From the NCBI RefSeq assembly GCF_029892515.1, contig NZ_JARXVF010000002.1, positions 682,001-746,000 of the forward strand: a DNA stretch of 64,000 nt, read 5' to 3'. The stretch comes from Pseudaminobacter soli (ex Li et al. 2025) (GTDB lineage Bacteria > Pseudomonadota > Alphaproteobacteria > Rhizobiales > Rhizobiaceae). Every line of letters starts with the position of its first letter. Within the stretch, counting starts at the first letter, position 1. This document shows, piece after piece, positions 43,178 through 51,515 of this stretch. The notes below the pieces were generated by a model, which did no database searches, was not told where the DNA came from, and saw only the letters and a program-made list of their open reading frames with translations. The translations under genes were made by a program, and so were the position numbers.

Positions 43178-44118
43178 TTCTTTTCCCTCAATATCCAAAG
43201 CTGCAGCAACGACACCACGAGCAGGATGGTGAACAGCACTACCGTCTGCGCCGCCGCGTAGCCCATCGCGTAGGAGGAGAAGGCGGTCTGATAGATCATC
43301 AGCACTAGCGGCTTGGTCGAGCCCAGCGGCCCGCCGGGGTCGTTGGTGGTCATGTTGTAGACCTGGTCGAAGATGCGCAGGAACCCGATGGAGGAGAACA
43401 CCACCAGAAACACCGTGGTGGGCTTCAACAGCGGCAGCGTGATCTTGCGCAGGATCGCCCATTCACCGAGGCCGTCAATGCGCGCGGCCTCGTAGAAGGT
43501 GTTGGGGATTGCCCTGAGCCCCGCCATGAAGATGATGATCTGGAAGCCGAGCCCGGCCCAGATGGCGGTGACCATGATGGACGGCAGCGCCTGATCCACC
43601 GAGCGGATGAAGGGCTGCTGCGGGATGCCGAGCGTGCCCAGCACGTTGTTGATCACGCCGATCGGCGCGGGCTGGTAGAACCAGCGCCACACCCAGGCCA
43701 TAGCGGCGGCCGTGGTGAGATAGGGAAGGAAATAGAGCCCGCGGATCAGCCCGTGCAGGAACCGCACGCGATCGAGATGATACGCGATGACGAAGGAGAG
43801 CAGCAGGCTGATCGGCGTGCCGACGACGAGATAGGCGAAGGTGTTCTTGAACACCTTCCAGAACTGCGGATCGGCGAACAGCTTCTTGTAGTTGGCAAAG
43901 CCGATGAACCTCGGTGGCTTGAGAAGGTCCCAGTTGGTGAGCGACAGCCAGAAGGCCTCGATCGTCGGATAGAAGCGGATCACCGAATAGAACAGGATCG
44001 GCAGGGCGAGGAAGCTCCACACCCACACCAGCCGCTTCGTCCGCATGGAGCGGCGGTCCCAGAAGGAACCGCCGGGGCGGCTCGCGGCCACCTGCCCTTC
44101 AGCCGTCGTCGCCGACAT
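43174..44118 (-). CDS. Carbohydrate ABC transporter permease (MalF-like)
   Basis: 314 residues. N-terminal cytoplasmic lead, then several membrane helices (FLALPILFYSVIRFYPTIEA; YFLPYLTTAAAMAWVWRWFY) and the EAARIDGLGEWAILRKITLP coupling motif. The end WILREKK is typical. It lies 9 bases after the sugar-binding-protein gene. Confidence 0.95.
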   Translation of the reverse strand: MSATTAEGQVAASRPGGSFWDRRSMRTKRLVWVWSFLALPILFYSVIRFYPTIEAFWLSLTNWDLLKPPRFIGFANYKKLFADPQFWKVFKNTFAYLVVGTPISLLLSFVIAYHLDRVRFLHGLIRGLYFLPYLTTAAAMAWVWRWFYQPAPIGVINNVLGTLGIPQQPFIRSVDQALPSIMVTAIWAGLGFQIIIFMAGLRAIPNTFYEAARIDGLGEWAILRKITLPLLKPTTVFLVVFSSIGFLRIFDQVYNMTTNDPGGPLGSTKPLVLMIYQTAFSSYAMGYAAAQTVVLFTILLVVSLLQLWILREKK

Positions 44119-44127
44119 CGAGATGCC

Positions 44128-45378
44128 TTACGGCTTCGCGGCGTCGATGATGGCCTGCTCGGCCTCGGCCGCCTGAGCCAGCGAATCCTTCACCGACTGG
44201 CCTTCCAGCAGAACGCGGTTGGTCATGTCCATGGTGTTCTGGCGCTGGCCTTGTTCATCCACGAACATGGTGGTGTGGGCGTATTCGAGCCCCTTGAGGA
44301 ACGGCCCGTAGATCGGGTCGGCCAGGTTTACGTCGGTCATGGCGGCGGCGCGGCGTGCCGGCAGCTCGCCCACTTCCTTCAGCCAGATGTCCATCGCCTC
44401 GGGTGACGAGATGTAGGCCAGGAACTTCTTGGCTGCTTCCAGCTTCTCGCCTTCGGTCTTGGCGCTGATGCCGTTGGCAAAATAGCTGGCATAGTTGGAG
44501 CGCACGCCCTCGGCACTGGCCGGCAATTCGGTCACGCCCCATTCGAAGCCCTCGATGGACTTGAAGGCACCGAGACGGAAGGTGCCGTCGATGGTCATGC
44601 CGGCCATGCCGGCACGGAACGCGGCCTGGCCCTCGTCCATGAAGCCGGCCTGGCCGATCTTCCTTTCCATCTGCAGGTCGGTGTAGAACTTGAGCGCCTT
44701 CTCGCCGGCCTCGTTGTTGTAACTCACCTTGCGGTCGCCGTCGGTATAGGGCTCACCGCCGAACTGGCGGATCAGCACTTCGCGCCACCACTGGTGGTCC
44801 TGGCCGCCCATGTCGAGCGTGGAACCGGCGACGACGAGATTGCCGGTGGCATCATGCTTGGCGATCTTCTCGGCCGCTGCGACGAACTCGTCCAAGGTCT
44901 TGGGCGGATTGTTCGGATCGAGGCCAGCCTCGGTGAACAGCTTCTTGTTGTAGAACAGGGCGAGCGAGCGCACGGCGGTCGGCAGGCCGTAATAGTCGTC
45001 GCCGCGCTTCATGGCGCTGACGATCGGGAAGAACTCGCTTTCGATCTTGTCATGCGGGAAGGCGTCTGTTGGCAGCGGCTGCAGGATGCCGCCGGCCACG
45101 AACTTGTCGAGCCAGCCGTAGAAGAGCTGCATGACGTCCGGACCCTGACCGCCCATCTTCGCAGCGATCACGCGGGTCTGGTAGTCGGCATAAGGGAAGG
45201 TCGTCTGCTTGACCGTGATGTCAGGATTGGCCTTCTCGAAATTCTCGATCAGCTTGTCCATCGCCTTGACGCGGGTGTCGAACACATACTGCCAGTATTC
45301 GATCTCGACGGCCTGCGCCGCATTGAGCGCCAGGGCGCTGAATCCCGCCAGCAGACCGGCAAACAAAATCTTGCGCAT
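44128..45378 (-). CDS. Extracellular sugar-binding protein (family 1 solute-binding)
   Basis: 416 residues. Signal peptide LFAGLLAGFSALALNAAQA, then VEIEYWQYVFDTRVKAMDKL and TVKQTTFPYADYQTRVIAAK, typical of carbohydrate-binding family 1. GQGPDVMQLFYGWLDKFVAG and AFRAGMAGMTIDGTFRLGAF are further conserved blocks. First gene of the ABC/lyase operon; its promoter faces that of the ROK repressor across 259 bases. Confidence 0.94.
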   Translation of the reverse strand: MRKILFAGLLAGFSALALNAAQAVEIEYWQYVFDTRVKAMDKLIENFEKANPDITVKQTTFPYADYQTRVIAAKMGGQGPDVMQLFYGWLDKFVAGGILQPLPTDAFPHDKIESEFFPIVSAMKRGDDYYGLPTAVRSLALFYNKKLFTEAGLDPNNPPKTLDEFVAAAEKIAKHDATGNLVVAGSTLDMGGQDHQWWREVLIRQFGGEPYTDGDRKVSYNNEAGEKALKFYTDLQMERKIGQAGFMDEGQAAFRAGMAGMTIDGTFRLGAFKSIEGFEWGVTELPASAEGVRSNYASYFANGISAKTEGEKLEAAKKFLAYISSPEAMDIWLKEVGELPARRAAAMTDVNLADPIYGPFLKGLEYAHTTMFVDEQGQRQNTMDMTNRVLLEGQSVKDSLAQAAEAEQAIIDAAKP

Positions 45379-45565
45379 ATCAACCTCCAGCTCGCCTCAC
45401 CGGGGTCCCCCGCGTGCCGGCATATCCATCCCCTCGGCCCGGCATGCCCCGTGCAAAACCCGGCCATCTTTAGCCTGTCCGCCTGTGCGGACCATGCCTC
45501 GCGGCTGGCGGCAAATGCCAGCACACTTTCCGCTTACGGTTCCCTGCCGCACGTCTTTTGTCAAT

Positions 45566-45579
45566 AAGATAATTTACTT
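45566..45579. promoter_or_regulatory. AT-rich imperfect palindrome between sugar operon and ROK gene
   Basis: AAGATAATTTACTT has arms AAG/CTT and a TAATTTA-type centre in an otherwise GC-rich intergenic region. ROK repressors typically bind AT-rich palindromes of this kind. It lies about 190 bases upstream of the binding-protein start and 60 bases before the ROK start, so it may control both. Inference only. Confidence 0.4.
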
Positions 45580-45637
45580 GAATTAATCTGTTGTGGATGG
45601 AGTCGTTTCGGCGCTATCAATCTTGCGGAGGGGCAGG

Positions 45638-46870
45638 ATGACCGGAACAATGTTTCAATCCGGCGGCACGCATCAGGTCACTCTGGGCAAAAACCCGGAG
45701 CGCACCCGCGATCACAATCGCCGAGTCGTTCTGGACGCCGTGCGCCAGCACGGCTCGCTGGGCCGCATGCAGATCGCCCGGCTCACCCAGCTTACCGCGC
45801 AGGCAATCGCCAACATCGTCGACGAACTCGTCGGCGAGAACCTGCTGATGGAGACCGGTCGGCTGCGCTCCGGCCGAGGGCTGCCACCGATCCAGTTCGC
45901 GGTCAACCCGGGCGGCGCTATGACCATGGGCGTCGAGATCGCAGCCGATCACATGGTCACGAGTGTGCTCGACCTTGCCGGGCATCCGCGCTCGCGGCGG
46001 ATCACGGCCGTGCCGGACGCGAGCCCCGGACAGGTCGTCGCGCATCTGCGCACGGAGATGGAAACCGTAAGGTCCGCCTTCCCCGCGCCTCTGCTCGGCC
46101 TCGGTGTCGTCATGCCCGGTCCTTTCGAGATCGATGGCATGACCTCGGTCGGTCCCACCACCCTGCCCGGCTGGGCCGGTATTGACGTAGCAGCCTTCAT
46201 CGGCGAGGCCTGCGGCGAACCGGTGATCGTGGAGAACGACGCGACCGCCGCCGCCGTGGGCGAACGGCTGTTCGGCGCGGGACGCTCCATCTCCAGCTTC
46301 GCCATGATCTATTTCGGTGCCGGCGTCGGCATGGGCATGATCGAGGAGGGCGCACCCTATCGCGGCGCCTTCGGCAATGCCGGCGAGATAGGCCATATTG
46401 TGGTCGTGCCGCACGGCAAGGCCTGCCCATGCGGCCAGCACGGCTGCTTGGAGCGCTATGCATCGCTACATGCGCTGCAGGAACGGCTGACCGAAGCTGG
46501 CATGGAGCGCCGAGACTTCACCGGCCTTGTGCGGTTGCATGCCGAGCGCCACCCCATCCTGGTGGAATGGATGGAGGAGACCGCGACCCGGCTGGCCCCC
46601 ATGATCGGCATGATCGAGAACATCATCGACCCGGAAACGATCGTGCTCGGCGGCACGTTGCCGGACGCCGTTATCGACGAGATCATCGCGCGCATGGGCC
46701 AGTTGCCCATCTCCGTCGCCAGCCGCCGCGCGCGCTCATTACCGCGCGTGCTGCGCGGACAGACCGGGCAATATACTGCGGCGCTGGGGGCCGCCGCGCT
46801 GCCGCTTTTCGAAATCACCACACCGAAACTGGAAACATCGGCCGCAGCACTTTCAGAACCCGAAGGCTGA
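45638..46870 (+). CDS. ROK-family transcriptional repressor (NagC/Mlc/XylR type)
   Basis: 410 residues from ATG 45638 (GAGGGGCAGG upstream). Residues about 20-85 are a winged HTH (HGSLGRMQIARLTQLTAQAI then ANIVDELV), followed by the ROK sugar-kinase-like domain (VENDATAAAVGERLFGAG; YFGAGVGMGMIEEG) and the zinc motif CPCGQHGCLERYAS. It should sense the imported sugar or a derivative and regulate the divergent ABC/lyase operon and the PIG-L gene that follows 13 bases later. Confidence 0.93.
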   Translation: MTGTMFQSGGTHQVTLGKNPERTRDHNRRVVLDAVRQHGSLGRMQIARLTQLTAQAIANIVDELVGENLLMETGRLRSGRGLPPIQFAVNPGGAMTMGVEIAADHMVTSVLDLAGHPRSRRITAVPDASPGQVVAHLRTEMETVRSAFPAPLLGLGVVMPGPFEIDGMTSVGPTTLPGWAGIDVAAFIGEACGEPVIVENDATAAAVGERLFGAGRSISSFAMIYFGAGVGMGMIEEGAPYRGAFGNAGEIGHIVVVPHGKACPCGQHGCLERYASLHALQERLTEAGMERRDFTGLVRLHAERHPILVEWMEETATRLAPMIGMIENIIDPETIVLGGTLPDAVIDEIIARMGQLPISVASRRARSLPRVLRGQTGQYTAALGAAALPLFEITTPKLETSAAALSEPEG

Positions 46871-46883
46871 GGGAGGACAGACC

Positions 46884-49289
46884 ATGCTCACCGCACGCGA
46901 ACGCATCGAACGGCAGAAGGCGAACCCGGCGCTGCTGCGGCTTCACCGCGCGCTGAGCCGGCTGATATCCACCGTCACGATGATGAACACCGGCGCGCAT
47001 CCCGACGACGAGCAGAGCGGGCTGCTCGCCTATCTGCGGCTGGGGCTGGGCATGCGCGTCATCGTGGCCTGCTCGACGCGCGGCGAAGGCGGGCAGAACT
47101 CGCTCGGGCCCGAGCGCCTCGGCGCGCTCGGCATGCTGCGCACGCGCGAGATGGAGGAAGCCGCTCGCGCACTCGACGCCGACGTGGTCTGGCTGGGCCA
47201 CGGCCCGGACGACCCTGTGCACGATTTTGGATTCTCCAAGGACGGTGACCGAACTTTCGACCGCTGGGGCGAACAACGCGTGGTAGAGCGGCTGGTGCGC
47301 GCCTATCGCAGCGAAAGGCCGGACATCGTCGTGCCGACCTTCCTCGACGTTCCCGGCCAGCATGGTCACCATCGCGCGATGACGCGTGCGGCCGAAAGCG
47401 CGATTCGGCTGGCGGCCGATCCGAACGCCTTTCCCAAACATTTTGACGATGGGCTCACGCCCTGGCAGGTCGCTAAATATTATCTGCCGGCATGGTCGGG
47501 CGGCGGCGACACCTATGACGACGAGGTTCCGCCGCCGGACACAACCGTGATGGTGGAGGCTTTGGAGCGCGAGCCGGCGACCGGCGTGGAATATGACCAC
47601 ATCGGCGAATGGTCGCGCTACTATCATGCCTCGCAGGGCATGGGGCACTGGCGCGAAACCGCCAAGTCGCGCTGGCCGCTTCACCTGCTGATCGCGGACG
47701 GAAAAGCGGGACCGGAAGGCTCTGTTCTCGATGATCTGCCTGCATCGCTCGGCACTCTGGCAGCATGCCACGAGCTTCCCGTATCAGCGGCTGAGAACTT
47801 GACCGTTGCCGACGAAGCCATCGGCAAGGCCATTGCCGCCTTCCCGGCGCGGGATGCGATCATTGGCCATCTTCTCGATGCTGCCCGCCATCTCGGCGAA
47901 GCCCGCGCCCAGGCATCGGCATCCTTTACCGCGCTTCACGGCCACAGGCTGGAGCGCAAGACAAAGGAGATCGACGCCGCACTCGTGGAGGCCGCCGGCA
48001 TTTTCGAGCGCGCAGCGCAGATGCCGGCCACGTTGACGCCGGGCAAGGCCGCGACGCTTACCGTCGATCTTGCGCATGACGGCGCGCACACTGCCGTGCG
48101 CATCAAGCCCGTCCTGCCGCGCGGCGTGGCGGCTGAGACAGTCACGAACACGGGCAGCAAACACAGCTTCACTGTCACCGCTTCCGGCGACGCTCCCTAT
48201 TCGTCGCTCTATCCCGCCGCATGGTGGGCTCTCGGCGGCAATGGCGGGGCGCATATTGCCCTGGAGGCGGATTTCGGAAACCACACCGCGCATGCGGTTT
48301 TCGACCTTGAGGAACCTTTCGCCGTCCAGCCGGCGAATTCGGTCTCCATGGAGCCCGAAGCGCTCATCGTGCCGATCGACGGCTCGCGCCGCGTCTGGCC
48401 TGTCAGCCCGCGCGTGAATGGTTCCGACATCGCCGTTTCCCTCGTCGCCGATGGCGGCTGGACACTGGCCGGCACTCCGGAAAGCCCGCTGCTGCGCGCA
48501 CCGGAGGTTCTGGTGCCGGGGCTGACAAGCGTTACGCCTCATGTGGACGGCAGGGAGGCGTTCCGGCTCACGCCCATCGCTTATGCGCATGTCGGTCGCC
48601 TCACATACCGCCAGCCTGAGACGCTTCACGTGCTGACGCTCGACCTGAAGCTGCCGCAAGGTGCGCGCATCGGTTATGTCGGCGGCGGGGCCGACCGGGT
48701 CGGCATCTGGCTTTCCAGAATTGGGCTCGATGTCGCCGAGCTCGATGCTCAGGAACTCGCAGGCGACCTGTCTCAATACACCACGATCGTCGTCGGCATC
48801 TTCGCCTTCGGTCAGCGCAAGGACCTCGCCGCGGCCACGCAGAGGCTGCACAAGTTCGTCGAGGATGGCGGCCACCTCATAACGCTCTATCACCGCCCGA
48901 GCGACGGCTGGAACCCGTTCGCGACGCCGCCCCGCCGTCTCGAGATCGGCACGCCTTCGCTGCGCTGGCGCGTCACCGATCGCGATGCGGAGGTCACCGT
49001 GCTGGAACCAGACCACATTCTGCTTAATGGCCCCAACAAGATCACCGCAGAGGACTGGACCGGCTGGGACAAGGAGCGCGGCCTCTATTTCGCGTCGCGC
49101 TGGGATGAGGCCTACACGCCGCTATTGTCCATGCACGACGCCAACGAACAGCCCCTCACCGGCGCGCTGGTTTCGGCGGAAATTGGTTCCGGCCGCCACA
49201 CCCATACCAGCCTAGTGCTGCACCACCAGATGGATCGGCTGGTGCCGGGCGCGTTCCGGCTGATGGCCAACCTAGTCCAGCCCGCGTGA
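46884..49289 (+). CDS. PIG-L family deacetylase with large C-terminal extension
   Basis: 801 residues. The N-terminal about 260 residues are LmbE/PIG-L: the zinc site AHPDDE at 38-43, EGGQNSLGPERLGALGMLRT, and HGHHRAM about residue 155, the third zinc ligand. PIG-L enzymes remove acetyl groups from N-acetylglucosamine-type sugars. Residues about 270-800 contain beta-rich segments and a late Rossmann-like stretch (IGYVGGGADRVGIWL, VVGIFAFGQRK, FVEDGGHLITLYHR) similar to the class-I amidotransferase-like domains seen in large PIG-L proteins. No signal peptide is seen, so it is probably cytoplasmic. Likely deacetylates the sugar moiety imported by the divergent ABC system. Confidence 0.85.
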   Translation: MLTARERIERQKANPALLRLHRALSRLISTVTMMNTGAHPDDEQSGLLAYLRLGLGMRVIVACSTRGEGGQNSLGPERLGALGMLRTREMEEAARALDADVVWLGHGPDDPVHDFGFSKDGDRTFDRWGEQRVVERLVRAYRSERPDIVVPTFLDVPGQHGHHRAMTRAAESAIRLAADPNAFPKHFDDGLTPWQVAKYYLPAWSGGGDTYDDEVPPPDTTVMVEALEREPATGVEYDHIGEWSRYYHASQGMGHWRETAKSRWPLHLLIADGKAGPEGSVLDDLPASLGTLAACHELPVSAAENLTVADEAIGKAIAAFPARDAIIGHLLDAARHLGEARAQASASFTALHGHRLERKTKEIDAALVEAAGIFERAAQMPATLTPGKAATLTVDLAHDGAHTAVRIKPVLPRGVAAETVTNTGSKHSFTVTASGDAPYSSLYPAAWWALGGNGGAHIALEADFGNHTAHAVFDLEEPFAVQPANSVSMEPEALIVPIDGSRRVWPVSPRVNGSDIAVSLVADGGWTLAGTPESPLLRAPEVLVPGLTSVTPHVDGREAFRLTPIAYAHVGRLTYRQPETLHVLTLDLKLPQGARIGYVGGGADRVGIWLSRIGLDVAELDAQELAGDLSQYTTIVVGIFAFGQRKDLAAATQRLHKFVEDGGHLITLYHRPSDGWNPFATPPRRLEIGTPSLRWRVTDRDAEVTVLEPDHILLNGPNKITAEDWTGWDKERGLYFASRWDEAYTPLLSMHDANEQPLTGALVSAEIGSGRHTHTSLVLHHQMDRLVPGAFRLMANLVQPA

Positions 49290-49296
49290 TCGGGAC

Positions 49297-50211
49297 ATGG
49301 CCGGGCAGACGGAGCAGGCAACACGCAGGGCGAAGCGCGAGGGCATAGCCTGGGTGCTGGCCGACATGGTGCTTGTGGCGGGCGGCATGACGTCGCTCGT
49401 CAAGGCGCAAGGCGTGGTCTATCCGGCCTTCCAACTCGTCTTCATCCGCGCCCTGATCGGACTCTTGTTCATACTGCCGCTGATCTGGCGGCATCGCCAC
49501 CACATCCGCAACACGCGCCATCCCTGGCGCAACATATCGCGCATAAGCTGCAACGCGATCGCGCTGACTAGCCAGTTCCTGGCCTACACCCTGCTGCCGC
49601 TGGCGACCGTGAACGCGCTCAGCTTCTCGCGGCCGCTGGTGACGATGGCGATGGCCGCCGCTTTCCTGGGCGAGAGAATCAGCCGGCTGCGCTGGATCGG
49701 CGCCGGTGTCGCCTTCTGCGGCGTGCTGGTCATGCTGGCGCCCGGCGGCGTCGAGTGGAATGTCGGCCTGCTGGCGGTTGCCGGCACCATCATCTTCGGC
49801 GCGCTTGCCATCATTCAGACGCGCATGCTGCGCGAGGAGAACACCACCGTGATGATGGTGTTCTACACGGTGGGCCTCGTGGTGATCACCGCCATCCCCG
49901 CGATCTATACCTGGCATCCGGTGAAGACGGCCGACTGGGCTCCGCTGCTCGCCATCGGGCTACTCGCTCAGGCCGGCCAGTATTGCTTCCTACGTGCCTA
50001 TCGGCTAGCCGATGCCAGCGTGCTGGCGCCCATCGGCTATCTGTCGATCATGGTTACGGCTCTTGCCGGCTACATCTTCTTCGGCGAGGTACCGGGCAGT
50101 CGCGTCATCTTCGGCGCGGCGATCGTGCTGGTGGCGCTCCAGACTACGGCACTGCTGGAACGCCAGATCGGCAAGAGACGGCGTGCGCGGGCGAACGAAA
50201 TGCAGCCGTGA
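49297..50211 (+). CDS. EamA/DMT-superfamily transporter
   Basis: 304 residues with about ten hydrophobic segments and two EamA repeats (LVAGGMTSLVKAQGVVYPAF ... SFSRPLVTMAMAAAFLGERI; ALAIIQTRMLREENTTVMMV ... ILAPIGY-type end VLAPIGYLSIMVTALAGYIF). Gene lies 7 bases after the PIG-L deacetylase and is probably co-transcribed. DMT proteins often export amino acids or metabolites; here it may remove a by-product of the conjugate pathway. The C-terminus is short and basic. Confidence 0.9.
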   Translation: MAGQTEQATRRAKREGIAWVLADMVLVAGGMTSLVKAQGVVYPAFQLVFIRALIGLLFILPLIWRHRHHIRNTRHPWRNISRISCNAIALTSQFLAYTLLPLATVNALSFSRPLVTMAMAAAFLGERISRLRWIGAGVAFCGVLVMLAPGGVEWNVGLLAVAGTIIFGALAIIQTRMLREENTTVMMVFYTVGLVVITAIPAIYTWHPVKTADWAPLLAIGLLAQAGQYCFLRAYRLADASVLAPIGYLSIMVTALAGYIFFGEVPGSRVIFGAAIVLVALQTTALLERQIGKRRRARANEMQP

Positions 50212-50452
50212 GGCTGCAATGACCCGGCGGCCGCTGTTCCGAGACCATCAGCCCTACAAGGTGTGCGATGCGCCCACCCGCCGCTGCCTGGAGATGGAGT
50301 TCAGGCTGAAAAACTGGGGTGTGCCGCACAGTCTAACCTGTGAAGCGCCGTCAGGCTTGCTCCACGAAGCCGCGCTTTAGCCGTAGCATCATTTGCGTCG
50401 TGTCGGCGCGCCAGTTGGAGCGCACATATGCGCCTGGGGACAGTTGAGGCCG

Positions 50453-50866
50453 CTACCGACCCGTGACGATACGCGAGCGCTCACCATACTGGATATCGAC
50501 GCGGCCACTGAGTGGAAACTCCACCATGTAGAAGGTGACGAAGGTTCCGGCATCGACAACGAGTTCCGGACCATAGGGAAGCAGGTTGAGGGAAGCATCT
50601 CTGCAAGCGATCAGATGATGACGAAAATCGAGGCTGGTTGCTTGGTGGGACAGTAGCAGACGATGCGGACGATAGCAGGTCGACAAGGCAGCGACGGCTT
50701 CCGGCGCGCTGCCTGACCAAAGACCGGGCGCACTGGCGAGCCGAGTTGAAGCGTCGATCAGGTCGGGCACCATATTGGTGAACATGACAGGGGCGATGGG
50801 GGCCGGTTGTCCATCTGGGTCGAGGGGGCAAGGCAGCCGAAGTCTCAGCGCAACACAATCATGCAA
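50453..50866 (-). pseudogene. AraC-type regulator truncated to its effector domain
   Basis: 137 residues. From about residue 25 it reads as an AraC_binding_2 domain (HRLLLSHQATSLDFRHHLIA; NLLPYGPELVVDAG; TFYMVEFPLSGRVDIQYGE) and stops at VTGR, lacking the DNA-binding helix-turn-helix part. Its first 11 codons (MHDCVALRLRL) lie inside repeat copy A, so the natural start has been replaced by the repeat. The stretch 50212-50452 contains no gene that I can recognise. Confidence 0.65.
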
Positions 50867-51021
50867 CTATTGGAAAAGATTAGATTTTCACTGAGCTCTT
50901 AAAGTGATGAATCCGTTTGACCTGTTCCCTGCCAGGAAGGCGACATTGATCTTCGTGATAAGGATGCAAATGTTATGATGCGGCAGCGTCGAACCCCACT
51001 CCCCCGTAAATCAAGCGAGAG
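50835..51021. repeat. 187-bp direct repeat, copy A
   Basis: This segment and 51184-51370 are the same length and differ at 13 positions (about 93% identity) by my hand comparison, starting AGCCGAAGTCTCAG and ending TAAATCAAGCGAGAG. No terminal inverted repeats or flanking target duplication could be seen. On the minus strand each copy supplies an ATG reading MHDCVALRLRL that opens into whatever follows. Confidence 0.9.
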
Positions 51022-51105
51022 TTTCTTGCCGACGTCGGAATCGATGACGTTCGTAAGCAGCCGCGGACCTTCTTCGAGCTCGATGAGGGTGACATCGTAG
51101 GGCCT
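51022..51105 (-). pseudogene. Fragment of an OB-fold (DUF35-like) protein
   Basis: The frame reads RPYDVTLIELEEGPRLLTNV followed by IDSDVGKK, like the OB-fold half of acyl-CoA-associated zinc-ribbon/OB proteins (xLxEGPRLxtNlv). It is cut by repeat copy A at its end and preceded by unrelated sequence. Only about 28 residues; weak evidence. The remaining 51106-51183 has no recognised content. Confidence 0.35.
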
Positions 51106-51183
51106 GCATAAGGTATGTTAGAAGTTCGAGATAATCGTTCAGTTCCCAATCCGTCACGTGGCCATGGAAGCGGGTTAGCTCCC

Positions 51184-51370
51184 AGCCGAAGTCTCAGTGC
51201 GACACAATCATGCAACGATTTGAAAATATGAGATTTTCACTGATCTCTTAAAGTGACGAACCCGTTTGACCTGTTCCCTGCCAGGAAGGCGACATTGATC
51301 TTCGTGATAAGGATGCAAAGGCCATGATGCGGCGGCGTCGAACCCCACTCCCCCGTAAATCAAGCGAGAG
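51184..51370. repeat. 187-bp direct repeat, copy B
   Basis: Second copy of the repeat at 50835-51021, same orientation. It lies 146 bases upstream of the start of the tandem-hydrolase gene, so it may contribute its promoter region. The differences between copies cluster in the AT-rich part near the ATG-like start. Confidence 0.9.
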
Positions 51371-51515
51371 GCCTGCTTCGTCGAATTAACAAAGTCCGGC
51401 GAGGCCGGGAATAAATCCTTGCGGAAACAAGTCTCCTCATGGCGATCCATCTGAAATCGCGGGAGACGGTGTGCTCGCATACGGTTTCCTCTCTTGATCG
51501 CTTGGGAGCGAACCG

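Noticed and set aside
47784-49016. 410-codon minus-strand open frame inside the PIG-L gene
   Set aside because: A shadow with no recognisable motif; the plus-strand protein continues through with ordinary codon use.
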